Positions 37,316-46,194 are shown, numbered from the stretch's first letter. The stretch is 64,000 nt of DNA from Candidatus Poribacteria bacterium (GCA_026706025.1 JAPOZO010000059.1:62001-126000); one strand, 5' to 3'. Notes: generated from the letters alone by a model not told the origin. Program-made: numbers and translations.

Positions 37316-37389
37316 GGGCGGGTAGCTCAGGTGGCTAGAGCGACAGCCTTACAAGCTGTAGGTCACAGGTTCAAGTCCTGTCCCGCCTA
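37316..37389 (+). tRNA. tRNA-Val (anticodon UAC)
   Basis: Acceptor GGGCGGG pairs with CCCGCCT (one G-U at 1-72); D stem GCTC/GAGC; anticodon stem ACAGC/GCTGT around loop CTTACAA, so anticodon TAC; T arm ACAGG TTCAAGT CCTGT; discriminator A. CCA is not encoded. Confidence 0.96.
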
Positions 37390-37408
37390 CTTGTTAGGTG
37401 ATCTTTAT

Positions 37409-37483
37409 GGGCTCGTGGCGCAGTTGGTTTAGCGCGCCTGCCTGTCACGCAGGAGGTCGCGGGTTCAAGTCCCGTCGGGCCCG
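37409..37483 (+). tRNA. tRNA-Asp (anticodon GUC)
   Basis: Acceptor GGGCTCG pairs with CGGGCCC; anticodon stem CCTGC/GCAGG around loop CTGTCAC gives anticodon GTC; T arm GCGGG TTCAAGT CCCGT; discriminator G, as expected for tRNA-Asp. CCA not encoded. 19 bases behind tRNA-Val. Confidence 0.96.
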
Positions 37484-37503
37484 TTTTTACTATACCGAAT
37501 TAG

Positions 37504-37537
37504 CCACAGATTGTGTCCCACAATACTGTGGTTTTTT
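37504..37537 (+). terminator. Rho-independent terminator of the tRNA unit
   Basis: CCACAGATTGTG, loop TCC, CACAAT-A-CTGTGG (one bulged A) followed by TTTTTT. Stands 20 bases behind tRNA-Asp. Confidence 0.85.
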
Positions 37538-37614
37538 CGTTACTGGACAACCTACCAGAGTATTAATTCTCAGTATGCTATCTGTACCAACGCGCCCAGC
37601 ATGGAGGTATGAAG

Positions 37615-37692
37615 ATGCAAACTGAAAAACAATCAGACGCGACCGCGCTTGCTAAATATCACTCAAAAAATGGAGGAACAGCACTCTCGTGA
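37615..37692 (+). CDS. Small ORF overlapping the serS start (possible leader peptide)
   Basis: A 25-codon frame ([20 protein letters not shown] and five more residues) with GGAGG at 37603-37607 seven bases before its ATG. Its TGA (37690-37692) overlaps the GTG start of serS in the four bases GTGA, the usual sign of translational coupling. Three of its 25 codons are serine, including the last. A serS ribosome site GGAGG (37672-37676) lies inside it. It could tune serS translation or be chance; no homologue is recalled. Confidence 0.4.
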   Translation: MQTEKQSDATALAKYHSKNGGTALS

Positions 37693-38978
37693 TTGACCTT
37701 AAATTTATTCGAGAAAATACCGAAGAGGTCCGCCAGATGTTAGCGGATCGCCATACTGAAGCTGACCTGGATCAGTTGGTAGCATTGGATACACGCTGGC
37801 GTGAGAATTTGACGCATACCCAATCCCTCAAGGCGCACCAAAACCAAGTCTCGCAACAGATCGCTGAACGCAAAAAGGCAAAACTGGATGCGACAGAGAC
37901 TATCGCGGAGATGCGGACACTCTCGCAAAAGATAAAAGAACTCACTGCCGAAAACAACGATTCAAAAGCCGAGATAGACGCTATTCTGCTGACAATTCCA
38001 AATATGCCAGAGGCAAGTACACCGGTCGGCACCTCTGAAGACGATAACATCGAGATTAAGACGTGGGGCGAATTGCCGAGTTTCGATTTTGAGCTGAAAC
38101 CGCACTGGGAAATCGCTGAACAGTTGGATATTGTCGATTTTCAACGCGGTGCTAAGGTCGCGGGTAGCAACTTTGTGCTGTTCAAAGGCTTAGGGGCGCG
38201 GTTGGAACGTGCGCTGATTCAGTTTATGCTTGATTTGCATACGACGCAACACGGCTACACCGAAGTCTCACCTCCATTTCTCGCTAACCGCCCTACGATG
38301 ACAGGGACAGGACAACTCCCTAAATTTGAGGCAGATATGTATCGATGCGATAGGGATGAAGAGAATCCCGACAGCGATTTGTTCCTCATTCCAACGGCCG
38401 AAGTTCCTGTGACGAATCTTTTTGCGGGTGAGATACTCTCCAGTGATGATCTGCCTATCTACTATACTGCCTATACACCGTGTTTCCGACGTGAAGCGGG
38501 TGCTTATGGTAAGGACACACGCGGCTTACAACGTATCCATCAATTTGACAAAGTAGAGATGGTGAAGTTTACGACCCCCGAAACCTCTTATGCGGAACAT
38601 GAATCACTCTTAGCGAATGCTGAGAGCGTTTTGCAGGCACTTGGATTGCCGTATCGCGTCGTGCAACATTGCACAGTGGAACTCGGCTTCGCTGCAGCAA
38701 AGTGTTACGATATTGAGGTGTGGGCACCTGCGCGACAACGGTTTTTAGAGGTCTCTTCCTGCAGCAACTTCGAGGCGTTCCAAGCACGTCGTGCGAATAT
38801 CCGCTATCGTCCGGAAGCCGGTGCGAAACCGGAGTTCATTCATACGCTCAATGCCTCCGGCACAGCATTGCCGCGTGTTGTCATCGCGCTCCTTGAGACG
38901 TATCAGAACTCGGATGGCACAGTTCGCGTGCCTGCGGTGCTACAACCGTATATGGGAGGTCTGACGCAAATTGGATAA
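37689..38978 (+). CDS. serS: Seryl-tRNA synthetase
   Basis: 429 residues, the normal length. The N-terminal coiled-coil arm (about 25-110) begins [18 protein letters not shown]; class II motif 2 is [20 protein letters not shown] and motif 3 contains [20 protein letters not shown] near the end. It charges tRNA-Ser (and tRNA-Sec) with serine in the cytoplasm. GTG start at 37689, with GGAGG 12 bases upstream and a small ORF overlapping by four bases. A DUF2283 gene follows after 18 bases. Close to a tRNA operon but separated from it by a terminator, so transcribed independently. Confidence 0.98.
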   Translation: MIDLKFIRENTEEVRQMLADRHTEADLDQLVALDTRWRENLTHTQSLKAHQNQVSQQIAERKKAKLDATETIAEMRTLSQKIKELTAENNDSKAEIDAILLTIPNMPEASTPVGTSEDDNIEIKTWGELPSFDFELKPHWEIAEQLDIVDFQRGAKVAGSNFVLFKGLGARLERALIQFMLDLHTTQHGYTEVSPPFLANRPTMTGTGQLPKFEADMYRCDRDEENPDSDLFLIPTAEVPVTNLFAGEILSSDDLPIYYTAYTPCFRREAGAYGKDTRGLQRIHQFDKVEMVKFTTPETSYAEHESLLANAESVLQALGLPYRVVQHCTVELGFAAAKCYDIEVWAPARQRFLEVSSCSNFEAFQARRANIRYRPEAGAKPEFIHTLNASGTALPRVVIALLETYQNSDGTVRVPAVLQPYMGGLTQIG

Positions 38979-38996
38979 TAATCAAGCATTCAAATC

Positions 38997-39215
38997 ATGG
39001 AACTCAATTACTATCCAGAAACAGACTCACTGTATATCATTTTGTCCGAGCAGCCCAGTGTAGAGAGTCAAGAAATATCAGAAGGTATTCTCCTTGACTA
39101 TGATGCCGAGGGTAGGCTTGTTGGGATTGACATTGATAATGCCAGCTATAAAGTTGAAATGGAGGAATTGATTCTCAGTCAGATCCCTGCCAAGGTTGAA
39201 ATGGCGAGTGCATAG
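38997..39215 (+). CDS. DUF2283 family protein
   Basis: 72 residues with the DUF2283 pattern: MELNYYPETDSLYIILSE at the start, then EGILLDYDAEGRLVGIDID. Members are small soluble proteins of unknown function, sometimes found near toxin-antitoxin or addiction genes, but here no partner is seen. It starts 18 bases after serS and probably shares its transcript. It converges on bioB, with only 16 bases between their ends and no clear terminator. Confidence 0.88.
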   Translation: MELNYYPETDSLYIILSEQPSVESQEISEGILLDYDAEGRLVGIDIDNASYKVEMEELILSQIPAKVEMASA

Positions 39216-39231
39216 GGATATTTAATTTTCT

Positions 39232-40329
39232 TTAAGATTCCATGCGCGGTCGAAGCACTTTTAACTCTTTGAGAAGTACATCTCTTTTCTCTATGTCGTT
39301 CTGATTGAGTTGTTCAACGTCTTCAGCGTTTGTTTTGACCGTAAAGCCGGCATCCTTAATCATCTCCATTGTCCGCGATGCTGTCGAACCTTCCGCATTT
39401 AGGTAGCCATCAATAAACATTGAATTTGCTGGGTAGAGTGCCATTACCTCCATACTTCGTAGGTGGTGTTCTCTACCTGCAGCGACCCTTATTTCTGCGC
39501 GTGGATTCAAGAATCGGTACAGACACAATACTCGGAGACAATAATCCGGGGTTAAAGTAGTAGGCACACTCCGTTGTGCCGTAACGGATTCCGACAACTG
39601 CGTGCCGGATATCGGCAGGAAAAAGTTAACCGGCAGTGAAGCAACCTCAAACTGACGGAGTGCCTTGGCGACCTTAATCAAATCGTCCGTTCCCTCACCC
39701 ATCCCAACGATTACACCTGAACAACAGGCAAGTCCAGCCGTTTGTGCGGCTTGTAGTGTCTCCATCCGATCCTGATAAGTGTGCGTACTACAGATATTCG
39801 GATAGTGGGTTTCGGAAGTATTCAGATTATGGTTCAACCTATCCAATCCTGCTGTTTTCAGGATATGCGCGGATTCCACGTCAATCAGTCCAGCAGAGAG
39901 ACACACCTCAATCGGATAGCGTGCCTTTACAGCCTGGATGAGTTCTGCGAGGTGTGATACGCGTTTTGGCGAGGGTCCGCGTCCACTCATTACAATGCAA
40001 TAACGATACGCGCCAGATTCATAAGCGCGTTTGGCTTCTTCCAGAATCTCGGCATCGGGTTTTAAGGGGTAAGTCTCGATATCTGTCGTTGCAGAATTCG
40101 CCTGTGCGCAATAACCACAATCCTCTGGACAGTAACCGTTTTGTGCATTGTTGAGAATATGGAGTTGCACCTCGTTCCGAAAATAGGTTTTGCGAACTTG
40201 ATATGCAGCATCCAATAGCGGGAGCAATTCTGTTTCCGGTGCTGTTAGAAGTTTCTCACAAGTAGCATCGGAAAGTAATTCGCCACTGAGGCTGGTGGTT
40301 GTTAATTCGTTATAAAATGTTGTTTCCAT
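39232..40329 (-). CDS. bioB: Biotin synthase
   Basis: 365 residues. Radical-SAM cluster cysteines in CPEDCGYC at residues 67, 71 and 74; family signature NAQNGYCPEDCGYCAQ; LDRLNHNLNTSE and PVNFFLPISGTQL match BioB. It inserts sulfur into dethiobiotin to make biotin, using two Fe-S clusters and S-adenosylmethionine. Cytoplasmic. No other biotin gene lies beside it. Directly upstream of the ATG stand three tandem units of the conserved-loop hairpin repeat, the last complete, so expression may depend on that element. Confidence 0.95.
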   Translation of the reverse strand: METTFYNELTTTSLSGELLSDATCEKLLTAPETELLPLLDAAYQVRKTYFRNEVQLHILNNAQNGYCPEDCGYCAQANSATTDIETYPLKPDAEILEEAKRAYESGAYRYCIVMSGRGPSPKRVSHLAELIQAVKARYPIEVCLSAGLIDVESAHILKTAGLDRLNHNLNTSETHYPNICSTHTYQDRMETLQAAQTAGLACCSGVIVGMGEGTDDLIKVAKALRQFEVASLPVNFFLPISGTQLSESVTAQRSVPTTLTPDYCLRVLCLYRFLNPRAEIRVAAGREHHLRSMEVMALYPANSMFIDGYLNAEGSTASRTMEMIKDAGFTVKTNAEDVEQLNQNDIEKRDVLLKELKVLRPRMES

Positions 40330-40331
40330 AC

Positions 40332-40460
40332 TTTTAATGATTAAGTTTCTGCTCCGATTTTTCCGTATTTTTAACGATTGGGTTTCTGCTCCGATTTTTC
40401 CGTATTTTTAATGATTGAGTTTCTGCTCCGATTTTTCCGTTGTCAAAATCGGGTTTCCGA
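40332..40460 (-). ncRNA. Triplicated conserved-loop hairpin element upstream of bioB
   Basis: Three tandem units of 36-37 bases (40332-40367, 40368-40404, 40405-40440) of the form TTTTTAACGATTGGGTTTCT + GCTCCGATTTTTCCGTA on the + strand. Only the outermost unit continues into GTTGTCAAAATCGGG and can form the 8-bp stem (40428-40435 with 40445-40452) with loop TCCGTTGTC. The first unit ends two bases before the bioB ATG. Confidence 0.5.
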
Positions 40461-40512
40461 TCAATTTCAACTGAATCTTAATGAAACTGATATTTAACCA
40501 AGAACTGTCCTT

Positions 40513-40662
40513 TTATAGTAAAATTTAAAAATAAATGGACACTTTAAGAAGATAACCCCCCTAGAAGAAACACCCCAGCAAAAACACCCCTCTTATCAGG
40601 GGGGAATAAGACCGGAATCGCTTCGATTTGATGTGTTTCATTAATTATGGGCTTTACTATAA
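40513..40662. mobile_element. MITE-like element with TTATAGTAAA ends
   Basis: TTTATAGTAAAATTT at the left and GCTTTACTATAA at the right, 150 bp apart. The centre includes ACACCCCAGCAAAAACACCCC, related to the 29870 and 33770 repeats, and ends ATTAATTATGGGCTTTACTA, close to the AATAATTATGGGATTTACTA of the copy at 5232. Confidence 0.55.
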
Positions 40663-40676
40663 CATTTTACACCGGA

Positions 40677-41495
40677 CTAAAAAATGTTCCATGCAACATC
40701 AGCTGCATTAAAGACAGGTCCTTCGGTGCAAACACGTTGGTATTCTATAGTATCAGCGTCTATACGGACGGGACAGACACAACCGAGACATACACCCATT
40801 GCGCACCCCATCCGATTTTCCATGGCGATTTGCGTTGGGACTTCAAAATCAGCAGCTACCTTTGCGACAGCAGAAAGCATCCCGTGTGGGCCGCACGCAT
40901 AAACCGTTGGACATTGCCAAGCGGTATTCTCAAGCATATCCGCGAGGATGTCAGTGATATATCCGTGATGCCCGATACTTCCATCGTCTGTAGCTATATG
41001 TACTTCAATATCGATTGCTTCTAAATCCTTCACACTTAAAAGCCGAGCATGACGCTGAGCACCGACCAAGCCAAGTGTCTGTATACCATTTTTACGCAGT
41101 GCCACAGCCAGCAACATGAGTGAAGCAATACCAGCACCCCCACCAACAAGAATTGCGGGTTCGGGTTTTGTGGTAAAATCAAATGTATTGCCGAGTGGTC
41201 CCAGCACCTGTAGCGGTTCACCTGCCAACATCTCCGACAATCGCTGTGTTCCGTCACCGATAATCTGATAGAGCATCGTTATCTCGTGCCCCTCTACCGT
41301 ATAGATTGTGAAAGGACGGCGGAGCAGCATACCGGTATCCTGTGAAATCATGACGTGGATGAACTGCCCGGGACGTGCGTGTTGAGCGATTTCGGGGCAT
41401 TCACAACGCAACAAATAATGTGCTTCCGCTACCGCCTCGTTTGAGAGGACAGTGGTGTGGATGTCAAACCTGTTGATAAATCCTTTATTTGGCAT
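40677..41495 (-). CDS. pyrK: Dihydroorotate dehydrogenase electron-transfer subunit
   Basis: 272 residues. An FAD-binding barrel with MLLRRPFTIYTVEG and an NAD-binding domain (PAILVGGGAGIASLMLLAVA) are followed by the [2Fe-2S] cysteines in CAMGVCLGCVCPV and RVCTEGPVF, the PyrK layout. It passes electrons from dihydroorotate dehydrogenase PyrD to NAD in pyrimidine synthesis. No pyrD is in view; the gene instead starts five bases after an unknown helical protein on the same strand. Sulfhydrogenase-gamma-like relatives are an alternative reading, but the Cys motif favours PyrK. Confidence 0.88.
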   Translation of the reverse strand: MPNKGFINRFDIHTTVLSNEAVAEAHYLLRCECPEIAQHARPGQFIHVMISQDTGMLLRRPFTIYTVEGHEITMLYQIIGDGTQRLSEMLAGEPLQVLGPLGNTFDFTTKPEPAILVGGGAGIASLMLLAVALRKNGIQTLGLVGAQRHARLLSVKDLEAIDIEVHIATDDGSIGHHGYITDILADMLENTAWQCPTVYACGPHGMLSAVAKVAADFEVPTQIAMENRMGCAMGVCLGCVCPVRIDADTIEYQRVCTEGPVFNAADVAWNIF

Positions 41496-41500
41496 AGTCG

Positions 41501-42448
41501 CTACATCAGGTATCGTATATTTTCATAGCCCTGTTCGTGTTTTGCCTTATCGTTAACTAATTTGACCAAAGTATCAAATCCATAAAGCGTTTTGATGCGA
41601 TGCGTAAGTCGGGCACGATCGCGGCGGAGGTCGCCAGACTGCCAGTACACTGACAAACGAGGATCGTATTTTGTTGGTGTTTCTGGTCCCAATTCATCTG
41701 CTACATTTGGCAATGTTCGCCATAACCGTATGTGTTGGTGATGTGCTGTCAAACCCATAATAGCCAATTCCTCGTAGCCACATTGCGCCAACTCAGAGAG
41801 TGCCGCGGCGTGATTGATGACATGCCAGAGCCCACCGTATCCCTGTCTGCGCTCCGAAGCATACTGAATCAATGTGTCTATCACGGTTGTCGCCATCGTC
41901 TGTAAATCGGTATAAGGCGGGCAGGTATCCTCTTCAGGTAACGCAACGTTGCGTCCATCAACACGCCCTCTCTCCTTTCCGTAATAGGCGACACCGGGCG
42001 TTACGCCGTTGAAACCTGCAATCAGTTTTCGGATGCCATCCGTAATAGCAGGCGTGGCAAACTCCGGATAATGCTTAAGTGCCCGAATAGCGATTGCAGC
42101 GAAAATGACATTGTGCCCGGATTGCCGAGTCTGATCAATATTGCGTGCCAGAGCGTCAGCAATTCCGTCAATCAGGTTTTCTTGAGGCGGTTGCTTTGGA
42201 AACGATTCAAACATCTCAGCCACTGAAACAGCTGCGTTTCTTTTTGGGCTGAAAGTCGACTGACCATGGATAATACGGTCCAACTCCGCCTCAATTCCGC
42301 TGCAAACATATTCATCAAGGTTTGGCTGGTTTTCTGCGATGAAAAATCCAGCAACAACTCCAGCACCAAGGTGTCCTGACATAGGATTGACTAAGTGGGC
42401 TCGAGCCATTGCGTAAAGCCCTTTAGCAAGGTAATCAAAATCAACCAC
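41501..42448 (-). CDS. Hypothetical helical protein cotranscribed with pyrK
   Basis: Not recognised. The frame opens with TTG at 42463, but GAGGG at 42457-42461 is placed eight bases before the GTG at 42448, so that start is used (315 residues). Mostly alpha-helical by eye, no signal peptide or membrane span. Histidine-rich segments GLWHVINHAAALSELAQCG and MGLTAHHQHIRLWR may bind metal; SGHLGAGVVAGFFIAENQPN and GVAYYGKERGR are glycine-rich. An alpha/alpha-toroid fold is possible. It ends five bases before pyrK. Confidence 0.72.
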   Translation of the reverse strand: MVDFDYLAKGLYAMARAHLVNPMSGHLGAGVVAGFFIAENQPNLDEYVCSGIEAELDRIIHGQSTFSPKRNAAVSVAEMFESFPKQPPQENLIDGIADALARNIDQTRQSGHNVIFAAIAIRALKHYPEFATPAITDGIRKLIAGFNGVTPGVAYYGKERGRVDGRNVALPEEDTCPPYTDLQTMATTVIDTLIQYASERRQGYGGLWHVINHAAALSELAQCGYEELAIMGLTAHHQHIRLWRTLPNVADELGPETPTKYDPRLSVYWQSGDLRRDRARLTHRIKTLYGFDTLVKLVNDKAKHEQGYENIRYLM

Positions 42449-42765
42449 GATTAGAGCCCTCAACCTCTTGATACATCATGTTTGGTTCTTCTTGGACAAC
42501 TTGGTTAATTGTATCACAAAGCACTGAGGAGCGCAACGCTATTTTCATTGAAACAGCGTTATTCAGTTCTCCCAGAGCCTTAATTTTCCGCCCGAGGTCT
42601 TTTTACTAATCGCAATGAAACGACACTTTGCAGCGTCAATTGTCTATAATCACTAAACGAACTATGTTTTCCCTATCTTTTTAAGAATAGAGGTATCTAT
42701 AAGAGTTGGAACAATATTCTATTTTCGTAATCTCACGCCAAACGATTTTGGCAGCGAAGAATTTG

Positions 42766-42794
42766 TTTGCAATTTTTGGGAATTATGCTATGAT
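42766..42794 (+). promoter_or_regulatory. Possible promoter for the phosphoesterase gene
   Basis: TTTGCA at 42766-42771 and TATGAT at 42789-42794 with 17 bases between, 25 bases before the GTG at 42820. The rest of the 370-base spacer (42449-42819) shows nothing recognisable. Confidence 0.45.
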
Positions 42795-42819
42795 TATGCC
42801 CCAAGGAGAACAATAAACA

Positions 42820-43764
42820 GTGAAAAACATATTGAAGTTCAATAGTGATCGGCGTTTTAAAATCGTGCAATTCACCGATATTCACTGGCAGAACGGTGAA
42901 TCTGCTGATCGGCAATCAGCCGCACTGATGACACAAATCGCAGCAGCAGAATCCCCGGATTTAATTGTGTTGACAGGTGATATTTTGTCTGGCGGTGGAT
43001 GCGACGATGCCGCTGATTCTCTCCGAGAGGTTGTTAAAATCGTAGAGGGATGCGGAATTCCGTGGGCGGCGGTATTCGGCAATCATGATGACGAAGGCAG
43101 TGCAGATCGTCACGAGTTGATGGCAGTTATGCAAGATAGCAAACTGTCCCTCTCGGAACCAGGTCCCGAAGAGATACCTGGGGTCGGAAATTACGCGCTA
43201 CCCATCCAAAATTCTGAAGAGAACGCATCTGCTGCAGTGCTTTATTTTATCGATTCCGGTAGTTACGCGCCAACAGATATTGGTGGTTATGATTGGATTA
43301 GACGGGAACAAATTGTATGGTATCTGCAAGAATCCGCAAAGTTCACTGCTGAATCGGGACAACCCCTTCCTGCGCTTGCCTTTTTCCACATCCCAATTCC
43401 GGAATATGACGAGGTGTGGGATTTTCATACCTGCTACGGTGTGAAATATGAGAATGTTTGCGCGCCTCAGGTTAACACCGGTTTTTTTGCTGCGATGCAT
43501 GAGGCTGGCGATGTTATGGGTACTTTTGTTGGGCACGAACATATCAACGATTTTTGGGGCGATCTACACGGGATTCGTCTCTGCTATGGTCGTGCGACTG
43601 GCTATAATACCTACGGCAGAGAAGGGTTTCCGCGCGGTGCCCGTGTCATTGAGTTAGAGGAAGGCACTCGGCAATTTGAGACGTGGCTCCATCTTGACGA
43701 CAGCACCACAATCCATTCGCAACCCGAGCATACACCGCTCCAACGAACTTTTACTGAGGATTAA
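42820..43764 (+). CDS. Calcineurin-like metallophosphoesterase
   Basis: 314 residues, GTG start behind AAGGAGAAC. The five metal motifs are in order: QFTDIHW, VLTGDILSGG, AVFGNHDDEG, AFFHIPIPEY and TFVGHEHINDFWGD. This makes it a binuclear-metal phosphodiesterase or phosphatase of the Dcr2/PhoD-like branch. No signal peptide, so cytoplasmic. The substrate is not evident. It is followed after 64 bases by a STAS gene on the same strand. Confidence 0.92.
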   Translation: MKNILKFNSDRRFKIVQFTDIHWQNGESADRQSAALMTQIAAAESPDLIVLTGDILSGGGCDDAADSLREVVKIVEGCGIPWAAVFGNHDDEGSADRHELMAVMQDSKLSLSEPGPEEIPGVGNYALPIQNSEENASAAVLYFIDSGSYAPTDIGGYDWIRREQIVWYLQESAKFTAESGQPLPALAFFHIPIPEYDEVWDFHTCYGVKYENVCAPQVNTGFFAAMHEAGDVMGTFVGHEHINDFWGDLHGIRLCYGRATGYNTYGREGFPRGARVIELEEGTRQFETWLHLDDSTTIHSQPEHTPLQRTFTED

Positions 43765-43828
43765 GAGATTATCTCGCAACTAATAATCAGATTTAACAAA
43801 TTCAGGATTTATTTTACAGGAGGGAATT

Positions 43829-44173
43829 GTGAGAGCAAATTCTCAAATCTCCGTTCGACACGAAGGAAAAATCGCTATATTTGACATCACGGGGTACCTT
43901 ACCGATGCCTCTGAAGCTATCTTGAGTGACGCTTACGCTGACGTGGATGTTCAAGCCGCTGAAAAAGTTTTACTTAATTTTGAACGACGCAGTTTTATTA
44001 CAAGCAGTGGATTCGGTGAGATTATTAGATTACTCTGGAAGATGCGGGAGAAGGGACAAGTTCTACGCGTTGCACACCCATCTACGCAAGTCCGGAATAT
44101 CTTCAATACCATCGGACTGACACAAAGTATAGGTGTCTTTGAATCCGAAGAAGAGGCACTCGAAGACTTCTAA
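43829..44173 (+). CDS. STAS-domain anti-sigma-factor-antagonist-like protein
   Basis: 114 residues; GTG start behind GGAGGG. SpoIIAA-like STAS fold: ISVRHEGKIAIFDITGYLT, then the phosphoacceptor region SFITSSGFGEIIRLLWKM. The usual DSSG/DTSG is TSSG here, with Ser59 as the likely phosphorylated residue, so the aspartate before it is lost. Partners (kinase, phosphatase, sigma factor) are not in the window. Probably a partner-switching regulator, though a degenerate structural STAS protein is possible. Confidence 0.88.
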   Translation: MRANSQISVRHEGKIAIFDITGYLTDASEAILSDAYADVDVQAAEKVLLNFERRSFITSSGFGEIIRLLWKMREKGQVLRVAHPSTQVRNIFNTIGLTQSIGVFESEEEALEDF

Positions 44174-44201
44174 TTCGTTTCCGCGTTGCTCGGGGCTTGG
44201 T

Positions 44202-46094
44202 TCATGGAAAAAGGGTATACATATTCATATTTAATATTACCCCGAGCAAACTCCAAAGACTCCCAGCGAGGAACTGGCCGAACACGAAACCCAAGAAAAG
44301 TGGTAACGCCCGACGATAGGCTCGAACCCCACCCCCAGCGAAAAGTAGCTGTTTGAAGAGCCACCCCAGAAAGATTGAGAACCACATCCAACCGATAGCC
44401 CAACCGTTCCCGACAGCATAACCGACAGGATAAAACGGCCACCATAAAAACTGACGTTTTAGAAACGTCAGTACACCGGTGAACAGAAAACCGAAGGCTA
44501 TATGTTGCATAGCCGGTAGATTCGGTGCCCGTGGTGCTATAATCCAACTTTGCAAGCGGTTAAATTCACCAACACCCCATCGGGCAAACCGGTATTCATA
44601 ATAGAGTGCCACATGCCCGACAATCGAAACGATTGTTCCCACGATTGATGCCACAATCAATGCCACAACCAATCGGTTTTCGTGTAAGCGGAACTGTCTA
44701 CCGATTTTAAATGCCTCTAACTGATGTGGCATCGGGTGGCATCGGTATCCATACGCGAGCCACGACAATAGCGTTGTGTTGGTTAGGTTTTGCGCACCTA
44801 ACGGGCGACTCCCTCCGAATAATAACATAATCCTGTCGGGGTGCATATTGTGTAATTCATGTGTTGGGGGGCCGAGTTCGGCTCGCATACGTGTCATCCC
44901 GATGCATAACACCAAATAGATCCCGAAATAGCCGAGCGCGACCCACGGCGAAAGCCCGGCGAAATACCAGAATATTAATACGAATACCATACCGATTATC
45001 AACCCGAAAACCGCGAGCCGGTATAAACCATCTTTCGACCTAAAGGAGAATACACCGGTAAGTATCTCCCAAACTTGTCGCCGACTTGTAACGAGTGCGA
45101 GTGCTCCAATTCCGAGCCATGCACCGCCGCGTTGTTCCGTCTGTAAACCGATGGCGGTTGTCCATCCCGTTGCACTGAAAAAGACGCGCTGCGCGCCCCA
45201 AAACAGATAGAAGAACCACAAGGACAACGACAAGTCCAACGGCATGAGGTACCCAAACCCTATTGCAAAGGGATAGACATAGATCGGCAAACGTCCTATT
45301 GCGTTCCACGGTCGATCAGCAAAATAGAGTTGGTACTTGATTTTAAGCGAAGGTATCACCGGAAAAAGATAATTCAATCCTGCCAAAATCTCTAACCCAA
45401 ATGCGATACCGAAACCGAGCCAAATGAGTTTATTCCGAAAGAGCGCGGATGTGTTACCGAGCAGCTCAACAGGCAACGTCGTTAAGGGGTAGCTCAATTT
45501 CTCATGGTCAATCCACTGTTTCCGGATAATAATGTTGACGCAAAGCATCATAAACAGGAGCACGATTACCAACCCGCTCCAGGCCAAGATGGGCCACAGC
45601 CACGCTTCCATGTATTGTTCCTGCCAAAATGTGTCATCGCCTTCAAAGTAGCCTTGTAAAATACCGCGGTCAGTGATCGTTAGCCATGTCGGCATGAATC
45701 GGAAAAAGAGGTCTGCCCACTCATTTTCGGGTGTTGCGAACCATCCGGCATTGGCGATCATCGGTACTAACTGCCGAACGATGTCGTGTCCTGCAAGTGC
45801 AGTCGCCACGGATACCATTATGTATGTCAGCGCGAGTTCCCGCGATGTTGGGGCAAAACCTTTGAATACCTTTTTGAGAAGCGGGGTAACAAGAGCAAGG
45901 AAAAAGAACGTGAAAAGGACAGTCGGGAAAATTGAAAAATCGGTGAGCTCCCACACGACACGATTTTCTGCGGAGATAATCCAATAACAGGTGAGAACAA
46001 TAAGTATTGAACCGAAGACGAGCGTCCCGAAAAGAAAACGGAGTGCTGAGGGCTTCTGGTCGCTCTCAGTAGTACTTTGTGCTTTGTGCTGCAT
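44202..46094 (-). CDS. DUF6785-type polytopic membrane protein (copy 2)
   Basis: 630 residues and about 14 hydrophobic segments; paralogue of the gene at 25418. Shared features include FATPENEWADLFFRFMPTW, IIRKQWIDHEKLSYPLTTLP, RAELGPPTHELHNMHPDRIM and a closing GWMWFSIFLGWLFKQLLF. Carrier-like topology; substrate unknown. Start ATG 46094 is only seven bases from a promoter -10 like box, suggesting a very short or absent leader. It converges on the STAS gene and stands alone on its strand. Confidence 0.82.
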   Translation of the reverse strand: MQHKAQSTTESDQKPSALRFLFGTLVFGSILIVLTCYWIISAENRVVWELTDFSIFPTVLFTFFFLALVTPLLKKVFKGFAPTSRELALTYIMVSVATALAGHDIVRQLVPMIANAGWFATPENEWADLFFRFMPTWLTITDRGILQGYFEGDDTFWQEQYMEAWLWPILAWSGLVIVLLFMMLCVNIIIRKQWIDHEKLSYPLTTLPVELLGNTSALFRNKLIWLGFGIAFGLEILAGLNYLFPVIPSLKIKYQLYFADRPWNAIGRLPIYVYPFAIGFGYLMPLDLSLSLWFFYLFWGAQRVFFSATGWTTAIGLQTEQRGGAWLGIGALALVTSRRQVWEILTGVFSFRSKDGLYRLAVFGLIIGMVFVLIFWYFAGLSPWVALGYFGIYLVLCIGMTRMRAELGPPTHELHNMHPDRIMLLFGGSRPLGAQNLTNTTLLSWLAYGYRCHPMPHQLEAFKIGRQFRLHENRLVVALIVASIVGTIVSIVGHVALYYEYRFARWGVGEFNRLQSWIIAPRAPNLPAMQHIAFGFLFTGVLTFLKRQFLWWPFYPVGYAVGNGWAIGWMWFSIFLGWLFKQLLFAGGGVRAYRRALPLFLGFVFGQFLAGSLWSLLGVILNMNMYTLFP

Positions 46095-46100
46095 AGTTAT

Positions 46101-46130
46101 AGTATACCATATCGGTTCGTACTAAGGCAA
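46101..46130 (-). promoter_or_regulatory. Possible promoter of the DUF6785 gene
   Basis: On the - strand, TTGCCT (46125-46130) and TATACT (46101-46106) with an 18-base spacer. The -10 box lies six bases from the ATG, implying a leaderless or nearly leaderless message. Confidence 0.4.
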
Positions 46131-46165
46131 CGATATGTACCTGCTTGCGGTGTGCAGCTTCAAGA

Positions 46166-46194
46166 TTGCCAACGCCACCGCTTTGTGGTATAAT
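46166..46194 (+). promoter_or_regulatory. Promoter of the glycosyltransferase genes
   Basis: TTGCCA at 46166-46171 and TATAAT at 46189-46194 with 17 bases between, 35 bases before the ATG at 46230. Confidence 0.6.

Noticed and set aside
40332-40440. Three evenly spaced units as a possible CRISPR array
   Set aside because: Units are directly contiguous without spacers, and no cas gene is present.
43829-44173. STAS protein as part of a complete stressosome or partner-switching module
   Set aside because: No kinase, phosphatase or sigma factor gene lies nearby, so only the single protein is claimed.
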